64,000 bases of DNA from Ganoderma boninense (GCA_002900995.3 CM035310.1:3862714-3926713), one strand, 5' to 3'. Shown: positions 34,950-47,046, numbered from the stretch's first letter. A program made the numbers and translations. Notes: a model not told the origin generated them from the sequence alone.

Positions 34950-35225
34950 GGCTGTGCGTGCACGGAAGGCGCGCTCGGTGAATGGGGGCGCGCCGCAGGT
35001 GAGCGCGTTGCCGCGCCGACGTCGTCGGTCGTCGGGCGTGCTGAGATAGGCGCGTAGGTCGCATATCCGCGGGCGAGCGGCGACAGTCGCGCCGGAAGTT
35101 AAGCGGGCGCGCGCGACAAGACCGTCGGGATGCGTGCACAAAATGCGTGCCGGGTCTTGGAACTACCGTCGCAATCCCGCCACCGGAGAATGGGTGCGCG
35201 CCGCAGCTGAGCGCGTTGCCGACGT
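34878..35225 (+). repeat. Imperfect subterminal tandem repeat, about 200-bp unit
   Basis: Blocks occur twice in the same order: CGAGCGGYGACAG (34878, 35074), GCGCGCGCGAYAAG (34936, 35106), GCGTGCAC, then AATGGGKGCGCGCCGCA (34981, 35189). The first unit overlaps the inner end of the left inverted repeat; the second is internal only. Subterminal repeats of this kind are known for CACTA elements. 35226-35455 has no gene seen. Confidence 0.6.
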
Positions 35226-35455
35226 CTTGAGGTCGGCCGTCCTTGTGCGCCGCTCGACGAAGTCGGACGCTTGCGCTTATTAGCAACTTGGTGAAGTCAA
35301 GACTGAAGGTGATCAATATGACGCGATAAAAGGTACATTCTATTACAATTCTATCAGTATGGATACATTGTTCCTTCATACTTGAATGATCAGTGACATT
35401 AATTGCGATTTAGGGCGAGCACGGGGACGTACATTTGATATACAAATGGTGTTCA

Positions 35456-38203
35456 TCAACTCCTGCAAACGCGAGATAAGAAAGGAACGCTCTTAGCCGA
35501 CACGGCAGCCTGCAAAGGGAAGACACCCTTCCAAAACCTGATCGTTGTTCGCCATTCTTTCGCAGAGAGAGGTTTCGCCGTACCCGCTTTGATCCGCGCT
35601 ATACGTCGCTGGAACCAGCTCTCGCACCACGGCGTCCAGTACCCAAATGCCAGACCAGAGGTATTAAAGACGTTGGGCCGTGGCCACCAGGACAGCAATT
35701 CTGGTTTTGAATCCTGAGCTGTGCGAACATGTCAGTGACTCCGAATAAAATCAAAGCATTGAGCGCTACATACTTGGTAGCTTGTATACACCGCAGACAA
35801 TGTCGATCTCGCCGGGGGTCAACGAATCATCGTATAATGCATCCCCTTGTCGAGGCAGGAACTCTTGGCCGAAGTGGAAGACATCCTCAGATGGCCCAGT
35901 AACAGCCCGTCCTGCTGCGTCGCTGCCAAGAATCTCCAGAGCAAGCCTCCACACGATTCCGCCGTATAGTACTGCTGCCCGACCTCGCGGCTGATGAAGA
36001 ACTTGGTACGCCTGTGCAATGTATTGCCCATAGTCATACCGTGTGGCTGTGAATCCACGTGGGCGCCAACCCAGCGCATCACCGAAGGGAGATAGTCGCG
36101 GGGAGAACATATCTCTTCTGTCCAGATAATAGGGCGTACGGAAAGCAACTCCGTTCTGGACCATTAACTCAATGGCGGATGCGCGGGAGTGGATGTATCC
36201 GCGGCGGAGGAGCTCCACAGCGGTCATCGGACCCACGAGAACGTCGAACCAGCAGTCCGGTTCACCCTCGTAATGCACACGATAGTACTCGACACCAGAC
36301 AGCTTCCAGAGGTCCAAGCGCAGAGTAGGATTCGCTTGACCGACCTTCAGTAAGTACTGCGGGCAGTTGTGGTCGAGATCCCAAACTGTGGCAGGGATCA
36401 TCCCATTCGTTGAACGGTCCAAAGTGACGCTTAAAAATGCGCTAAGAGCAGGGACGTGGAGACCAGCGGGATGTATATCTGTTGTAAGCAGACCGAAGTA
36501 CTTCTGAACGTTGGCACGATTGAACGCTGAGTACTCTGGACCTTGTTGCGGAACGAGGGGCGCCCCAAGGACGACACCATATCGGTAATACGCGATCTTC
36601 TCGAAGCCCTCCGAAACAAACACATGACCAGCAAACTCCTCTGCGCCATACAGGCGTTGAAGGTCAGCCTGGAAGGAATGCGCGATGGTGGCCGGGCCAG
36701 GCAGCGAAAGAGGGTTGTCATCGGGTGGCTGCTGTGGGATGCTGAGCGGGAAACCAAAGTTTTCATCGTCGTCAGAGAGATCATCCACGAGAGGCTCATC
36801 AGAGAGCTTGGGACAGATGTCCCACTCGTCGCGCCAAGGATCGTAATGCTTGTGAGAGTCTGGGTACATCTTCCACAAGTCTCGTACGGCGCTGAATCGC
36901 ACGACCTTCCGGTAGTCGGATTGGAGCAGGTACCAAGGCACACCGCCATCGACATCCCCGACCTCGATCCAGAGGAATGTGGTTGTGGGACGGACTGGGC
37001 AAGAATACGATGCCGCATTCGCAGCTCGTTGAAGTCGCTTCGCTCGGTTCTCGGCGGTCTCGGCCTCTGTCCGCCGCTTCCCTTCCGCTTCTCGTCGGCT
37101 GAAGAATTGCTGGCACGTCTCTCCAGGGCGCTGGCCGGGTCCATGGGGGAGGCCAGAGAGCACTTCGGCAGAATGGGTAGGAAATGGTGAGCCGGCAGGC
37201 GAAGGACGCGAGTCCTGAACGATGTCGGTCCAACGGAAGAATGGCTGGAAGGCTTTTGGATCCGCCAGGGTGGGCACGATGGGTGCTTCATCAGCCGAAC
37301 TAGGAAGGTACGTAGCGAGGCAGGGGTGATCGCGTAGGATTTGTCCGCATAAGGAAGCGTCGAGTCGACCATTTAGGGTCGGCCACGCAATGTAGGTTGG
37401 AAGGTTCGCCGCGATCATGCATGGGATATGCGTCATCCACACTGTACAAGCGGGACCAGGCAGCGGGTCGATGAAGGCACCGACTCGAATTCCGGAGGAA
37501 AGGTCGGCGATAGGACTGGCTCGTAGTTCATCTATCCAAGGGGCCGGCACACCCCGATCCATAAGCACGCAAGTCCAAGCGGGAGGGTCTTCAGCAGGAA
37601 AGCGATATTGGAATAAGGCAATGGCCAAGGTGCACCGGGAGGCGAGGAGGAAAAACGCATCGCGCGAACGCAATACGGCTTTTCTTGCGGATTGGAAGGT
37701 AGGGTGTTCCTTTCGATAGCCACACTCGGAGGGGAGGGGCCAGAAAGCGTCAAAGGGAAATTTTGCCTCTGGGATCTTGCTGATATGTAGGAGCAGCGTC
37801 TCGCTGACGGCGTAAAGGCTTTGTTCGAGGTCCATCCAAGCCGTGAGGACGTCCTCGCTGAGTGCGTAACGCTTCTTCTCTGTCGTGACGATCGGTGGTT
37901 TACGTGGGTCGCAATTGAGCCGCAGAAGAAGCGACGAGTCCGAATGGGAGCTTCGCAACATGTAGGCCATCTCTGGGCTTTTATCAATGGCCCACACCGC
38001 TTTCCGCAAGTCTCTCGCGGTGAGGTTCTGGTCCGGGTCGCCTACGCGTATTCCAGGGAGGAAATCGACTCGGGATGGGTTGATGACTGTGAAGCATTGG
38101 TTTTCGAACCAAAAAGTTCGGGAGGGATGGAGAGGGCTGGAACATTGGAGAAGGTGAGTATGATGTCACGTTTTCGGTATGTGCGGACGGACCTCAGTGC
38201 CAT
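35456..38203 (-). CDS. Transposon-borne 878-aa protein of unknown function
   Basis: Three exons: 38193-38203, 35774-38136, 35456-35718; phases agree. The first encodes only MAL plus two bases, spliced by GTCCGT...TTCCAG; an in-frame ATG at 38296 would add 31 residues. I know the family only as a recurrent, uncharacterised one in Agaricomycetes. Features: N-terminal FWFENQCF, a charged helix (SRREAEGKRRTEAETAENR) followed by a beta-rich TFLWIEVGDV block, acidic stretch DDLSDDDENFGF, and a C-terminal aromatic block LLSWWPRPNVFNTSG with YWTPWCESWF. No transmembrane segment or catalytic motif is evident. The Trp/Pro-rich C-terminus joins in frame only through the GTATGT donor at 35773, which supports the model. 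It diverges from the nuclease-kinase gene over a 496-bp shared promoter. A structural or DNA-binding role in the element is possible but unproven. Confidence 0.85.
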
Positions 38204-38699
38204 TGGGGCGTAGCCCGGAGGACTGCCTAGTGCAAACGTTTTGAAACGGCGGTCTGTCCCGCTATCATTAGTCACGCCAGTAAGTACGGAGTGCATACGA
38301 GCGTACTCGAGACTGTAGCCCTATCTACAGGACAGCCCTAGACAAAGACGACGGTGACCAGCGATGACGGTGTCGTAAGTTCAGCGTGGCAAAAGAGCGA
38401 GTAATAACTCTGCTCCGTTCTGCGAGTTTGCGATGTTGCACCGTTGGGGAGACTAATGCCGAGCGAGACGGGCGACACCGTGGTCGTGGGTGGCAACGGT
38501 GTTGTTTGTTAGGCGCCCGCCTCCGTGCATCCTAAATGAGGTACAAACGGGCGAAATCTCTGTCTCGTGACCAGCCAGCTCTTGAAAAGGTATATTCGTA
38601 ACATATTATGGCTTATTCATCATCTCCTCATTGCTGCCTCGCGACCGCTGCGCCAGCCCGTTGGTTGTCCCCGAACTCCCTCCACCCCCTTGCTTCACG
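38204..38699. promoter_or_regulatory. Divergent promoter with GAGTAATAACTC motif
   Basis: Lies between two divergent transposon genes. Contains GAGTAATAACTC at 38399-38410 preceded by GAGC, one of five copies of this near-palindrome inside the element. Confidence 0.5.
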
Positions 38700-41097
38700 A
38701 TGGGGATTGATCCTCCCTTCGAAATTCCCGTCCTCCTCAACGCCTACCCTCATTTCTGTATACTGCGCTTTGACACTCCATACTGCGATATCACCGGGCA
38801 AGGCGTCCTCGACAGCCTCAACGGGCTTCTCATGGAGTTTCACGCGACGTCGGAGGTCAAGCCGCAAACAGCCTATCTCCATTGCATCCTTGATCCGGTA
38901 CGTAACGTCCCCTCATAGACGGCTTCTTCCCTAATTTGCTCATCGCCATGCTAGGAGATGGGTTTCCAGCCCAACCTCGAGAGAGACGATGTCGCCGTTG
39001 GGAACCTCCTGTCCTTGGGCGAGCCCGTTCAGCCTATCGAAGGCCGTGTCCTCTTATGGTACAGAACCCGGGGCCACCACATCTCCTCGCGACGGTTAGA
39101 TCTCTCCTCGACCGTGCAGTCATACAACATCGAACCCTCGCCCGTGAATGCCTCTTGCGTCCGATTGTATGTGTTGGTGCCTGGTAAGCCGTTGCATACT
39201 CTCTAGAGGCCTTTGGCTCATCGCACTGCAGGACCAATCGTCATGGCAGTCAAGTGGCCCAGTTACGTCCGGCTAAATCGACCGGAATTTACGCGTAAGG
39301 ACTACATCCCGCTCTTCACGATCATTTACCAACATTCAACGCCAGATCAAGAAGAGTACATCAGAGAGTTGCGGACCATCCTCCTTAATCGAATGTCGGA
39401 GGACGGGACGGAGCCTCCTTCGTCGATGGCCCACAGCACTTTCAGGTTCGATAAGCACCAGTCTTCCAAAGCTCCTGTCAGCGTCGGTTATCGCCCCCGC
39501 GAAGATTTCGGAGCCCTCCCTGCGCTTTTTTGCCCTCCCTTCGCCTCCGCGCACAATAGTGTCCATCGTCTTGCGTCGGTGCGCATTGATCCGGCGAGCC
39601 GTCTCACCCGGTGGCTACGCTACTTCGCCGACTACGTTGGTTCGATCGGTAACAAGGTTGAAGATGACCTTGTGAAGAGCGTCCAGGGGCACCTCGAGCA
39701 CTTCTTCGAAGACACTTTGGTCAGACACAGGACGGCTTTCGATGGTGTCGGTACTCTCTACGAGCTGGATTTGAGCGCGTCTTGCACAACTGCCCACGGA
39801 ATTCCAGTGATCTACCTCATCATCGAGTTCAAGCTGTCGCAACTCAGCCAGGGATTCGCCCCGGTGCAGGGTGTACTTACGTTTCAACGTCTGATTACAC
39901 AGGCCACGGTAGGAACAGCGATCTCTCTCTCACACACGCACTGACGTCACTCTACCAGAGTAAGCAACCCCTCACTATGACCTGCTATCCGTGCATAGTC
40001 ATGTCGGTCGAAGGCTCCGCGATAACTGTCGACCTGGTGTACATGTATACCCGCGTCTGTGCCACCAGGCTCTTCTCAGTCACTTTAGCAAAAAACCAAA
40101 TTGACAAACTCGCCCTCGAGCAAGCCGCGCCCTTGTTTCAAGTCCTCAAAGACACTGCCTGTGCGTTGCGCCAGTGGTACTCGAATGTCCACGTCGGTTC
40201 CATCCTCCCACACGCACCCAATCTCCTCCCCCAGCCTGACAACATCATCTCCTCTCGGGCATACTCCCCCGACTCGTCTTTCGACCTTTCCATGCTCAAA
40301 TTAACCGAGAGATATGGAGCCACCTTCGACACCGAGCGTTTCTTGTTCAAAGCCATCGTACTCCAGCGGCACGCCTCTCCGGTTCCCATCTACGTCAAGT
40401 TCGTTCCGAATACGTACGGCGAGGAGGCGCACCGTCTACTCGCCGAGCACCAATTAGCGCCGCAATTGTATTTCTGCGCTGAAATCGTGTACGGCTTAAA
40501 GATGGTCATCATGGAGGATTTGGACGGAGATCCTCTGCCTGAGAAACCCGGGACGAGGCACTCCTCGTACCTAGCGTACGTCAAGCAGGCTTACCAGCTC
40601 CTCCACAACAAACAGTATGTGCATGGCGACCTTCGCCCACAGAACGTGGTCGTGAAGGACTCGAAGGCGTTCCTCGTCGACTTCGACTGGGCTGGGCTGG
40701 TGGGTGTCGCCAAGTATCCAACGCGGCTCAACCCCACCATCAAATGGCCAAAATCAGCAGCTGACCTGGAGGATACCCTCATCGAGAAGGACCACGACAT
40801 CGCCATGTACACAGCCATGCTTCCGGTTCCCAAGCCCTCTACCAAGAAGAGGCCGAGAGAGTCGAGCGCGGGTGGCTCGGGCGCGGGTGGCTCGGGCGCG
40901 GGTGGCTCGGGCGCGGGTGGCTCGGGCGCGGGTGGCTCGGCGCGGGTGGCTCGGGCGCGGGTGGCTCGGGCGCGGGTGGCAGCGAGGGGGGTCCATCGTC
41001 TACCAAGAAGCTCAAAGGGAGTTCAGCGGGACGCGCCGGCATGTCTAGCATGGGCCCTCCGCTGCCTCCAGCTGTTAAGTCAACTGCACCCCAGTAG
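38700..41097 (+). CDS. REase-like nuclease plus protein-kinase fusion (Crinkler-type architecture)
   Basis: Four exons: 38700-38897, 38955-39183, 39232-39908, 39959-41097. Residues about 1-360 end in a predicted restriction-endonuclease-like core: GTLYELD, then IYLIIEFKLSQ with the Glu-X-Lys pair. Residues about 460-640 are kinase-like: IYVKFVP for the ATP-lysine strand, MVIMEDL hinge, catalytic loop HGDLRPQNV (Asp about 592) and DFDWAG in place of DFG. Nuclease-kinase fusions are known among Crinkler-type toxins/effectors and in expanded basidiomycete families; target and substrate are unknown here. The C-terminus has a GSGAG minisatellite; one unit lacks a G, so as written the frame leaves the expected end and continues to 41296. 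With the family-consistent frame the stop is TAG at 41095. FunK1-type kinase is an alternative label for the C-terminal half. Confidence 0.75.
40866..40980 (+). repeat. 15-bp minisatellite (GSGAG-coding)
   Basis: About eight copies of GGCTCGGGCGCGGGT within the kinase gene; one copy near 40935-40948 is 14 bp (GGCTCGGCGCGGGT) and shifts the frame. Confidence 0.95.
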
Positions 41098-41493
41098 CCT
41101 GGCACCATCGCACCATCATCTCTGTCCCTGTGCCACTCAATTCCCATGTATCATAAGTATGCGCTATCCTCTTCGTTGTACTTGTTCATCTGGAACGATC
41201 CTTATTGTATTCCTCTTCGACCTGTATGTTGCTACATTCATATTTGATGCGATTGTCGAAGCTGAGTTAGCACTCGCTCTTGCAAGGCGAGCTTGACGCG
41301 TGAAGAATAAGTCGCGGGCGCAGCATTGCGTGACCATAAAGGGAGTGTATCCCATTCGCAATACATTGTTATCGACGACGAACCAGCGTCATATAATATA
41401 CATTGTTACAGACGACGAACCAGCATCGTCCCGTCCCATACTGCTGTCCGTCAACGCACGCAGAGACCAGTCAATCAACGCAACGCAGCCACC
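41098..41493. other. Convergent spacer
   Basis: 3' flanks of two convergent genes. A segment of about 30 bp (ACATTGTTATCGACGACGAA and following) is duplicated in tandem at 41363-41390 and 41400-41428. No gene seen. Confidence 0.5.
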
Positions 41494-44130
41494 TCATCCC
41501 ATCGTGTGAGCGAGCGTCGCGACGACGCGAATCCAATCAAATTTCTCGGACGAGACCGCGAGCGTGTGGATCTGCTGGACGTTCTGGGCCTGAAGCCAGT
41601 CTGGATTGTATAATTGCTGCGGAAGCCGCCGGACGGGGTTGCGAGTGCTCTTGACCGTGCCGTCCCGCAATCTCTTGCCTGGTCGGGACCCTTGCCGAGA
41701 AAAGAGGTCCCGATCAAGGACGCGCTGGTTGTCGATGATTTCCATGTGGTCGTCCATGGGGCGTCGCCACTCGAGCACCTTGACGCGGAAGACAGTCTCT
41801 GGCATGTCGTCGCAGGTATCCTCCGAGCTCATACCATCAGGTCCCAAGAGGTCTAGGACCTTCTCAAGGAACCTCCAGATGGCAACATCAGACTCGGGAT
41901 CCCCTACATGTAGGGCAATCACCTTCTTGACTGTGGTATGGCGACGCTCGAATTTCTTGAAGATGATCAGTTCCAATCACACCGAGTCAGGGAAGCACTC
42001 ACGTTGCGACGTCTTTGATCTGTCCTCGCTCTTTCTTTGAGCCTCTCGTCTGTGAGTAAGACACGAGCCTCGCACTCTTCCGGCGTTTCGAGCACGCCGG
42101 TGGATTTGAGCTTGGGCTGTCCCCCTCTCCACGTCTGACGGCCACGGCAGAACTTGTCTTCGATCAAGTCGCTGATGTAAGAGTCAGTGATGTTGTTGTC
42201 GCCGATGAAGGTCGCGTTGTCGGCCTTGAACGTGTCCAAAAGGTGCTCGAAGATGAGGTAGTTCCAGGGAGAGACGGTGGTGCCCGAAGGGCGCATGTCG
42301 AAGCGGATGTTAGTGAGGTTAGGAGCCCCCTCGCCGCTGGTATTGTAGGTCTCGACGGCAGTGCGATCCGCCTCCTGGTGCCCATGCCAGTCTTTGTCAG
42401 CTTCGATGCAGCAACACTTTTTGTAGAGCTCGCGCACGCGTCGCTGAGGTGCACAGTCAGCGAGGTCCATTGATGAATCTTGCTGACTTACCAAGAGCTC
42501 AATGCGTGTGTCGCGGTCGACTTCCGGTTCCGATTCCGGAGCCGACGTCACCGACCGATGTCGGCGATGGCGAGAGGACGACTTCGATTTCACAGTCTGG
42601 GCCATCTCTGTGTGCAGGGTCTGACGGATGGCTTCCATGAGCTGATTCACGGTCAAGGTATGAACCTCGACGCCGTCGCCGGTCGCGACGGTGGATGGGC
42701 GAACTCCCGTCCGTATAGCGGGTAGAGCATCATCGTCGCTGTCGACAGCAGCGGGATCCTGTATACATAGCTTAGCACGATATGGTAGTGAAGGAGTGAT
42801 TCAAACTCACCGGCATTGCCATCAGGAACATACGAGTCGATGCGCCGGACTTGTGAGCACGGCGTGGCATATAGGGACGAGGAAGGGTCGTTTGCGTCGA
42901 GGGGCCAGAAGGTTGGACTGGCAACGCCGGGGCGACGTTGCGAGGACGCCCTGATTCAACCCTCGCTTGTTGCAAAAGACGAGACAGAGATGCTTGCTGG
43001 TTCTCCACCTCTGCGCGATTCTTGTCAATTGCAGCCTCTCTCTCAACCACTAACCCTTCCCGTTCACGTAGTTCTGCCGCCAACTTGTCCTGATCCGCCT
43101 TCTTCTGCATAATCTGTGCTTGCGCTCCTTGAATCGCTTCGTACTGCGCAGCGATTCGGTTCTCTTCAGTGTGAATCTTGTCCCGCAGTTCTGATTCCTG
43201 TACGCGATTCTGAGTGTGTGGTTGTAAAATTTTGGAAACATTAAATACCATTGTCGTCCGGCTCGAATTCATGAACTCCATTAGCTGGGCCGTTTGCTCT
43301 TGTAGCTTGCCGATGGTGATATCATTTTGCTGCTGAATCGCCTGCCAACGGCCAGCAGCCTCGGCATATTGCTACTGGCCATGTCAGCAGGTAGCAGACA
43401 GCAGAGACAGAGACGATAACTGACCCGCTTCAGTTCCTTGTTCTGGCCGTTGCGGTATTTGGAAACCTCCTTCCAGTAGGTGACTTCGTTCCGGAGGCCT
43501 CCAGAAGTCACTTCATGGTCCCGGTGCTGGCGAACGGCTCGTGTGCTGCCCCCGCCCCGGCCGTGAATTTCGACGGAATCCTGGGGAAGAAGCCTAAGGG
43601 TGAGTAAGAAAGCGAGCTAGAGGCAACAATTGACATACCTCTAAACCATTCATCTCGTCGTCTTCGTGGTCGCGGCGCTGGTTAACGACAAGCAGATGGT
43701 GGACGGTGGCCTGGAAAGCTATCGTAAGTAGGGTGCATGTGATGCGACGGAATTACTGTACCTGGTCATGCATGTCATCGTCGTCATCGCGAGCTGGCAA
43801 ATCGGCTCGAGGAGTGCTCTGCCGACTTTGGCCAGGATGGGCGTCGGCCATAGGGACGTTCACCTCATGAGAGAGAGGGGAAGTGAGGCAGACCTCGCTC
43901 GTTGACTGCACTGACATTGGAGTGTGGAAGCCTGAGCCTTCTTGGAAGGAGCCGGGAACATGGATATGTGAAGGCGGAATTGAGTGGGCGCGCGGGGTAG
44001 CGTAAGACTCCTCTGTACCCTCTTCCTCCGAGGACTCGCGAGCAGTGACGTATCTCTCGGAACCAGTCGACACATCGTCGTCGACGGGGAAGTCCATGGC
44101 AGTTTGTGCAAAGAAAACAGGAAGGGACAT
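41494..44130 (-). CDS. Coiled-coil, transposon-associated protein (762 aa)
   Basis: Eight exons: 43762-44130, 43639-43710, 43425-43580, 43249-43371, 42811-43209, 42492-42758, 42003-42443, 41494-41955. Every exon is a multiple of three and every intron is phase 0. N-terminus is acidic and Ser/Pro-rich; residues about 150-330 are a long coiled coil (EENRIAAQYEAIQGAQAQIM, LRERE, EAAIDKNRAEVENQQASLS). The C-terminal part belongs to an uncharacterised Agaricomycete family seen near Tnp2 elements: IRFDMRPSGTTVSPWN, the basic RARTDQRRRNKFERRHTT, LGPDGMSSEDTCDD, VLEWRRP and LPQQLYNPDWL. A DNA-binding accessory role like plant TnpA is a guess from position and composition. Start could also be ATG at 44097. 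Confidence 0.85.
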
Positions 44131-44734
44131 CGCGGGCAATTTGAAGCCGGGGAGTCGAGTAAAAGTCTAGAGGTACAAGGGTGATAGCGGTCTGCGCGCT
44201 GCACAGGTTGGGAAGCGTGACAAAGAACGCAAAGAGCGGGAATGGTGCGCACTGCACAGCAGTAGGTGGGGATCTGGGAGTGGCGCGCTGCGCTATGTCG
44301 GCCGGGATGAGTTGGAAGCGACGGGAGCGACAGATGCTAGATATACACGCACGACACACTGGATTGGATTGGTATCGCACGAGTGTAAGACAATAACCGG
44401 ACGATGGCAAACAACAGTGTGGGGCTTGCACGATGGCAAACAATGTGGTGCTTGCACAATGGCAAACAACAGTGTGGGTGCTTGCCCATCATAAGGTCAG
44501 TGTCGAGGAAGCGAGTCTGGAGGTTGCTTGACGTGGCTTGACGTGTGTCCACTTCCACACTAGGGAACGAAAGTCATGGGGCTGAGTTATTGTCTTGTCG
44601 AGAGTCAGATCACCTGCTCACCGCATCCAGCCCTGTTAATACCCATAGCTTGCATAGCCCGCTCTCGTCGCCCGCTCTCGTCGATTGTTCTTGCCGCGCT
44701 TTATCAGACATTGCGCTGGTCGCACTTCCTCCCA
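44131..44734. other. Divergent spacer with short tandem repeat
   Basis: Between divergent genes. At 44402-44486 there are three imperfect copies of a 26-30-bp unit (CGATGGCAAACAACAGTGTG plus GGGCTTGCA). No gene seen. Confidence 0.6.
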
Positions 44735-45364
44735 ATGGTCAACGGACGTATCTATGTTGCCCCCGGCCCTAATGTAAGCAGCAGCATCCAGACAGAAATT
44801 AGCCTTCTTTGATGACAGACCTTAGACCATAAACCGTACCTTGCGAGGACGCCTATACGCGGCCTCGCACACCAAGGCGCGACCGGTCGGGGTGACAACG
44901 CGCTGTGCCGGGCAGCTCCGCTTTCCCTTCGTGGAGAGTGTAGTTGGTAACACGCCGTTGCAACCTTACGTTCACGACTGTGTCGTGACGGTGATCGACG
45001 GGCAACGGACTCACAGCTTTGTTGTATTCTTCAAACGACATCGTGCTCTTCCTCCCAACGCACTTATTTCTCGCCTCTGCTATCCGTTCACCTTCCGTGG
45101 CGACATCGTGGTGATGCAGATTGGTTCGAGGCAGGGGCATGTCGTCAACATGCGTCCTGGAGACGTAGTTATGATGAATCTGGTTATCGCCGAGTGAGTA
45201 CGCTGCCCTCAAGACGGAAAAATATTCTTACATTGCGTGTTAGGTTCATCTCGAAGACGAGTAGGGCAGTCACATCCAGAAGCCTTCCGCGGGCTATTAC
45301 GATGGAGATGGTACATGGAGTGTCGTCCAGGGGGCGGAAGCGTGCGGTCGCTCAACGGGGATAA
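44735..45364 (+). CDS. Small transposon-borne protein of unknown function (175 aa)
   Basis: Three exons: 44735-44773, 44826-45193, 45244-45364, joined by GTAAGC...CTTAG and GTGAGT...GTTAG in consistent phases. Sequence opens MVNGRIYVAPGPN; the core has RHRALPPNALISRL and FRGDIVVMQIGSRQGHVVNM RPGD (given in parts), a beta-strand-rich pattern I recall from an uncharacterised Agaricomycete family found beside Tnp2-type elements. The tail is basic. No signal peptide or membrane segment. It may be an element accessory protein; nothing in the sequence shows an enzymatic motif. Confidence 0.72.
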
Positions 45365-45952
45365 GACGACGTGGGGATAAAGACACAGTGTAGTTTCCCA
45401 AGAAAGTGTGCACGAAGGAGCGAGTGATAACTCTGTTCCACATAAGCCTGCGAGGAGAGTGGGTGAATTGGTGAATTGGTGAACAGAGCGAGTGATAACT
45501 TGGCTCCAGTAGGACACTGTGAGGGGGAAGGGAAAAGGGAAGAGGCCACGGCGGCCTGTTCAGCTTGGGCGTCTACAGCGTCTACACTAATCTTATCTCT
45601 TATCTCCTTGAATGGTTCGCACCGTCTAGTCGGGCCGTCGGCCGGGAACATCGGGGTTGGTTGGCCATGTCAATCCACACCCATACATCTGAATATCTCA
45701 CCATCGTTGTCCGCTGGGGACGCCTCATCGTCCGACAACACGTACACATTATGAGCAGAATTATAACACGCTCACTAGTAGGTAGTAGAGCACAGCATGG
45801 ATTCTTGTCCCCCCAAAATGCTACACCAATAACAGGATTACAGATGCACGACAGCCGCACGAGAACCAGTGGCCGTTTGTGCTGCGCTGATAATGAGATC
45901 GACCACCGTGTTGATGAAGTAGGGTTAACGCTACCTTCGACCGCAGTAACCA
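45365..45952. promoter_or_regulatory. Convergent spacer with two GAGTGATAACTY motifs
   Basis: Carries GAGTGATAACTC at 45422-45433 and GAGTGATAACTT at 45490-45501, both preceded by GAGC/AGC. A GTGAATTG duplication lies between them (45463-45481). No gene seen. Confidence 0.5.
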
Positions 45953-46927
45953 TTAGTCTTGAAGACGTCGTGACCGCAACTTCTTGCCGCTCTTCCTGTT
46001 CACGGCCTCTGCAGCTACGGCGTCGTGAGCGTGCTTCCGGGCCTTTGATGACGTGTACTTCAACCGCTGCTTAACAGCGTCTGTGACGGGCCAAAGGTTC
46101 TCGTACTGATCAAGTTCGGGGAACTTGTTCAACGCCTATCAGCAGAAATGAGCTCGTAATTCACCCGCGAGAGGACTGATATTAATACCTACTTTATCGC
46201 GCAACGACGCGACACGACTCAAAGACTGGCTCGATACAGACCGCGTAGGGTCGAGGCATTCACCCACAAGTTTGTTTATCAATTTCTTGACGACCAGCAT
46301 GAGATCGTAACATGAGGTGTAAGCTGTAACTAGAACTGCACACCTTAAACTCGGACATGCGCCTAGGGTTCCAACTGAGGACTTGCTCGAGGGAGTAACC
46401 GCCCCGGCCGGGACGACCCACCTCCCTGAAGGCTTAGGGATCTTCATATCGGCATCCTCCTGCGACTCAGGCTCTGATTCATTGGAGCTAGAATCAGTGC
46501 TGTCGGAGTCGCTGTCCGTGACAGATCTACATTCCGTGTTGGCGGTGGGAGTTGTGGAACATAGAACGTCAGTGGCCATGGTCTTCGCCCGCGCCTTTTT
46601 GAGGGTGCGGTTCGGAACAGCCGAGCGCTTTGACATGTCGACTTCCGCCCAAGACAGAGGCCCAACGTCGAAGCACAGATCGGGAATGTCGGTTTCAGAC
46701 GCTAGCAGGGGATGAGGAGTGGGAGGCGGGGCGGGTTCGTACCAGACGGGAATAGGGACAGAAGAAGGCGTCATTAAATCGATATCGACGACGCGACCAG
46801 CGCGGAGGGAGCAAGGGCACGGAAAGGAGAGTGGGCGAGAGCGGGTGGCGAAGAGCGACGAAGGCCTGATGTACATGAATCCGTGCTTATTGTTCTTCGT
46901 CTGTTTCCGAGAGCTAATTATAAGCAT
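45953..46927 (-). CDS. Transposon-associated protein with WP-block, one-base frameshift
   Basis: Three exons: 46344-46927, 46193-46285, 45953-46135. The C-terminal block FPELDQYENLWPVTDAVK followed by RLKYTSSKARK is typical of an uncharacterised Agaricomycete family expanded with Tnp2-type transposons. Exon 1 is Ser/Asp-rich in the middle. At about 46422-46428 the frame shifts: IPKPSG continues in another frame as GRPGRGGYSLEQVLSW, a conserved glycine-rich block. One additional G in the GGG run would restore the reading. Exon 1 length (584 nt, one short of a multiple of three) agrees. Start at 46927 or at ATG 46876. Basic C-terminus suggests nucleic-acid contact, but this is inference. It diverges from the WD40 gene over only about 120 bp. 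Confidence 0.75.
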
Positions 46928-47046
46928 CGCCCGGAAACGAGACAATGAGAGGTGACTATTGTGTCCGTTGCGCGGGAACGGCTGCGCGCGCGCTAAGGAT
47001 ATATACGGTCTGCCCGTTCGGGGGCCCTCAACGAGCACTTTCGCCT

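Noticed and set aside
36431..37372. Open frames of 200-300 codons overlapping the 878-aa gene
   Set aside because: Ser/Arg-rich shadow frames without motifs; the annotated frame runs 2.3 kb and splices to a recognisable C-terminal block.
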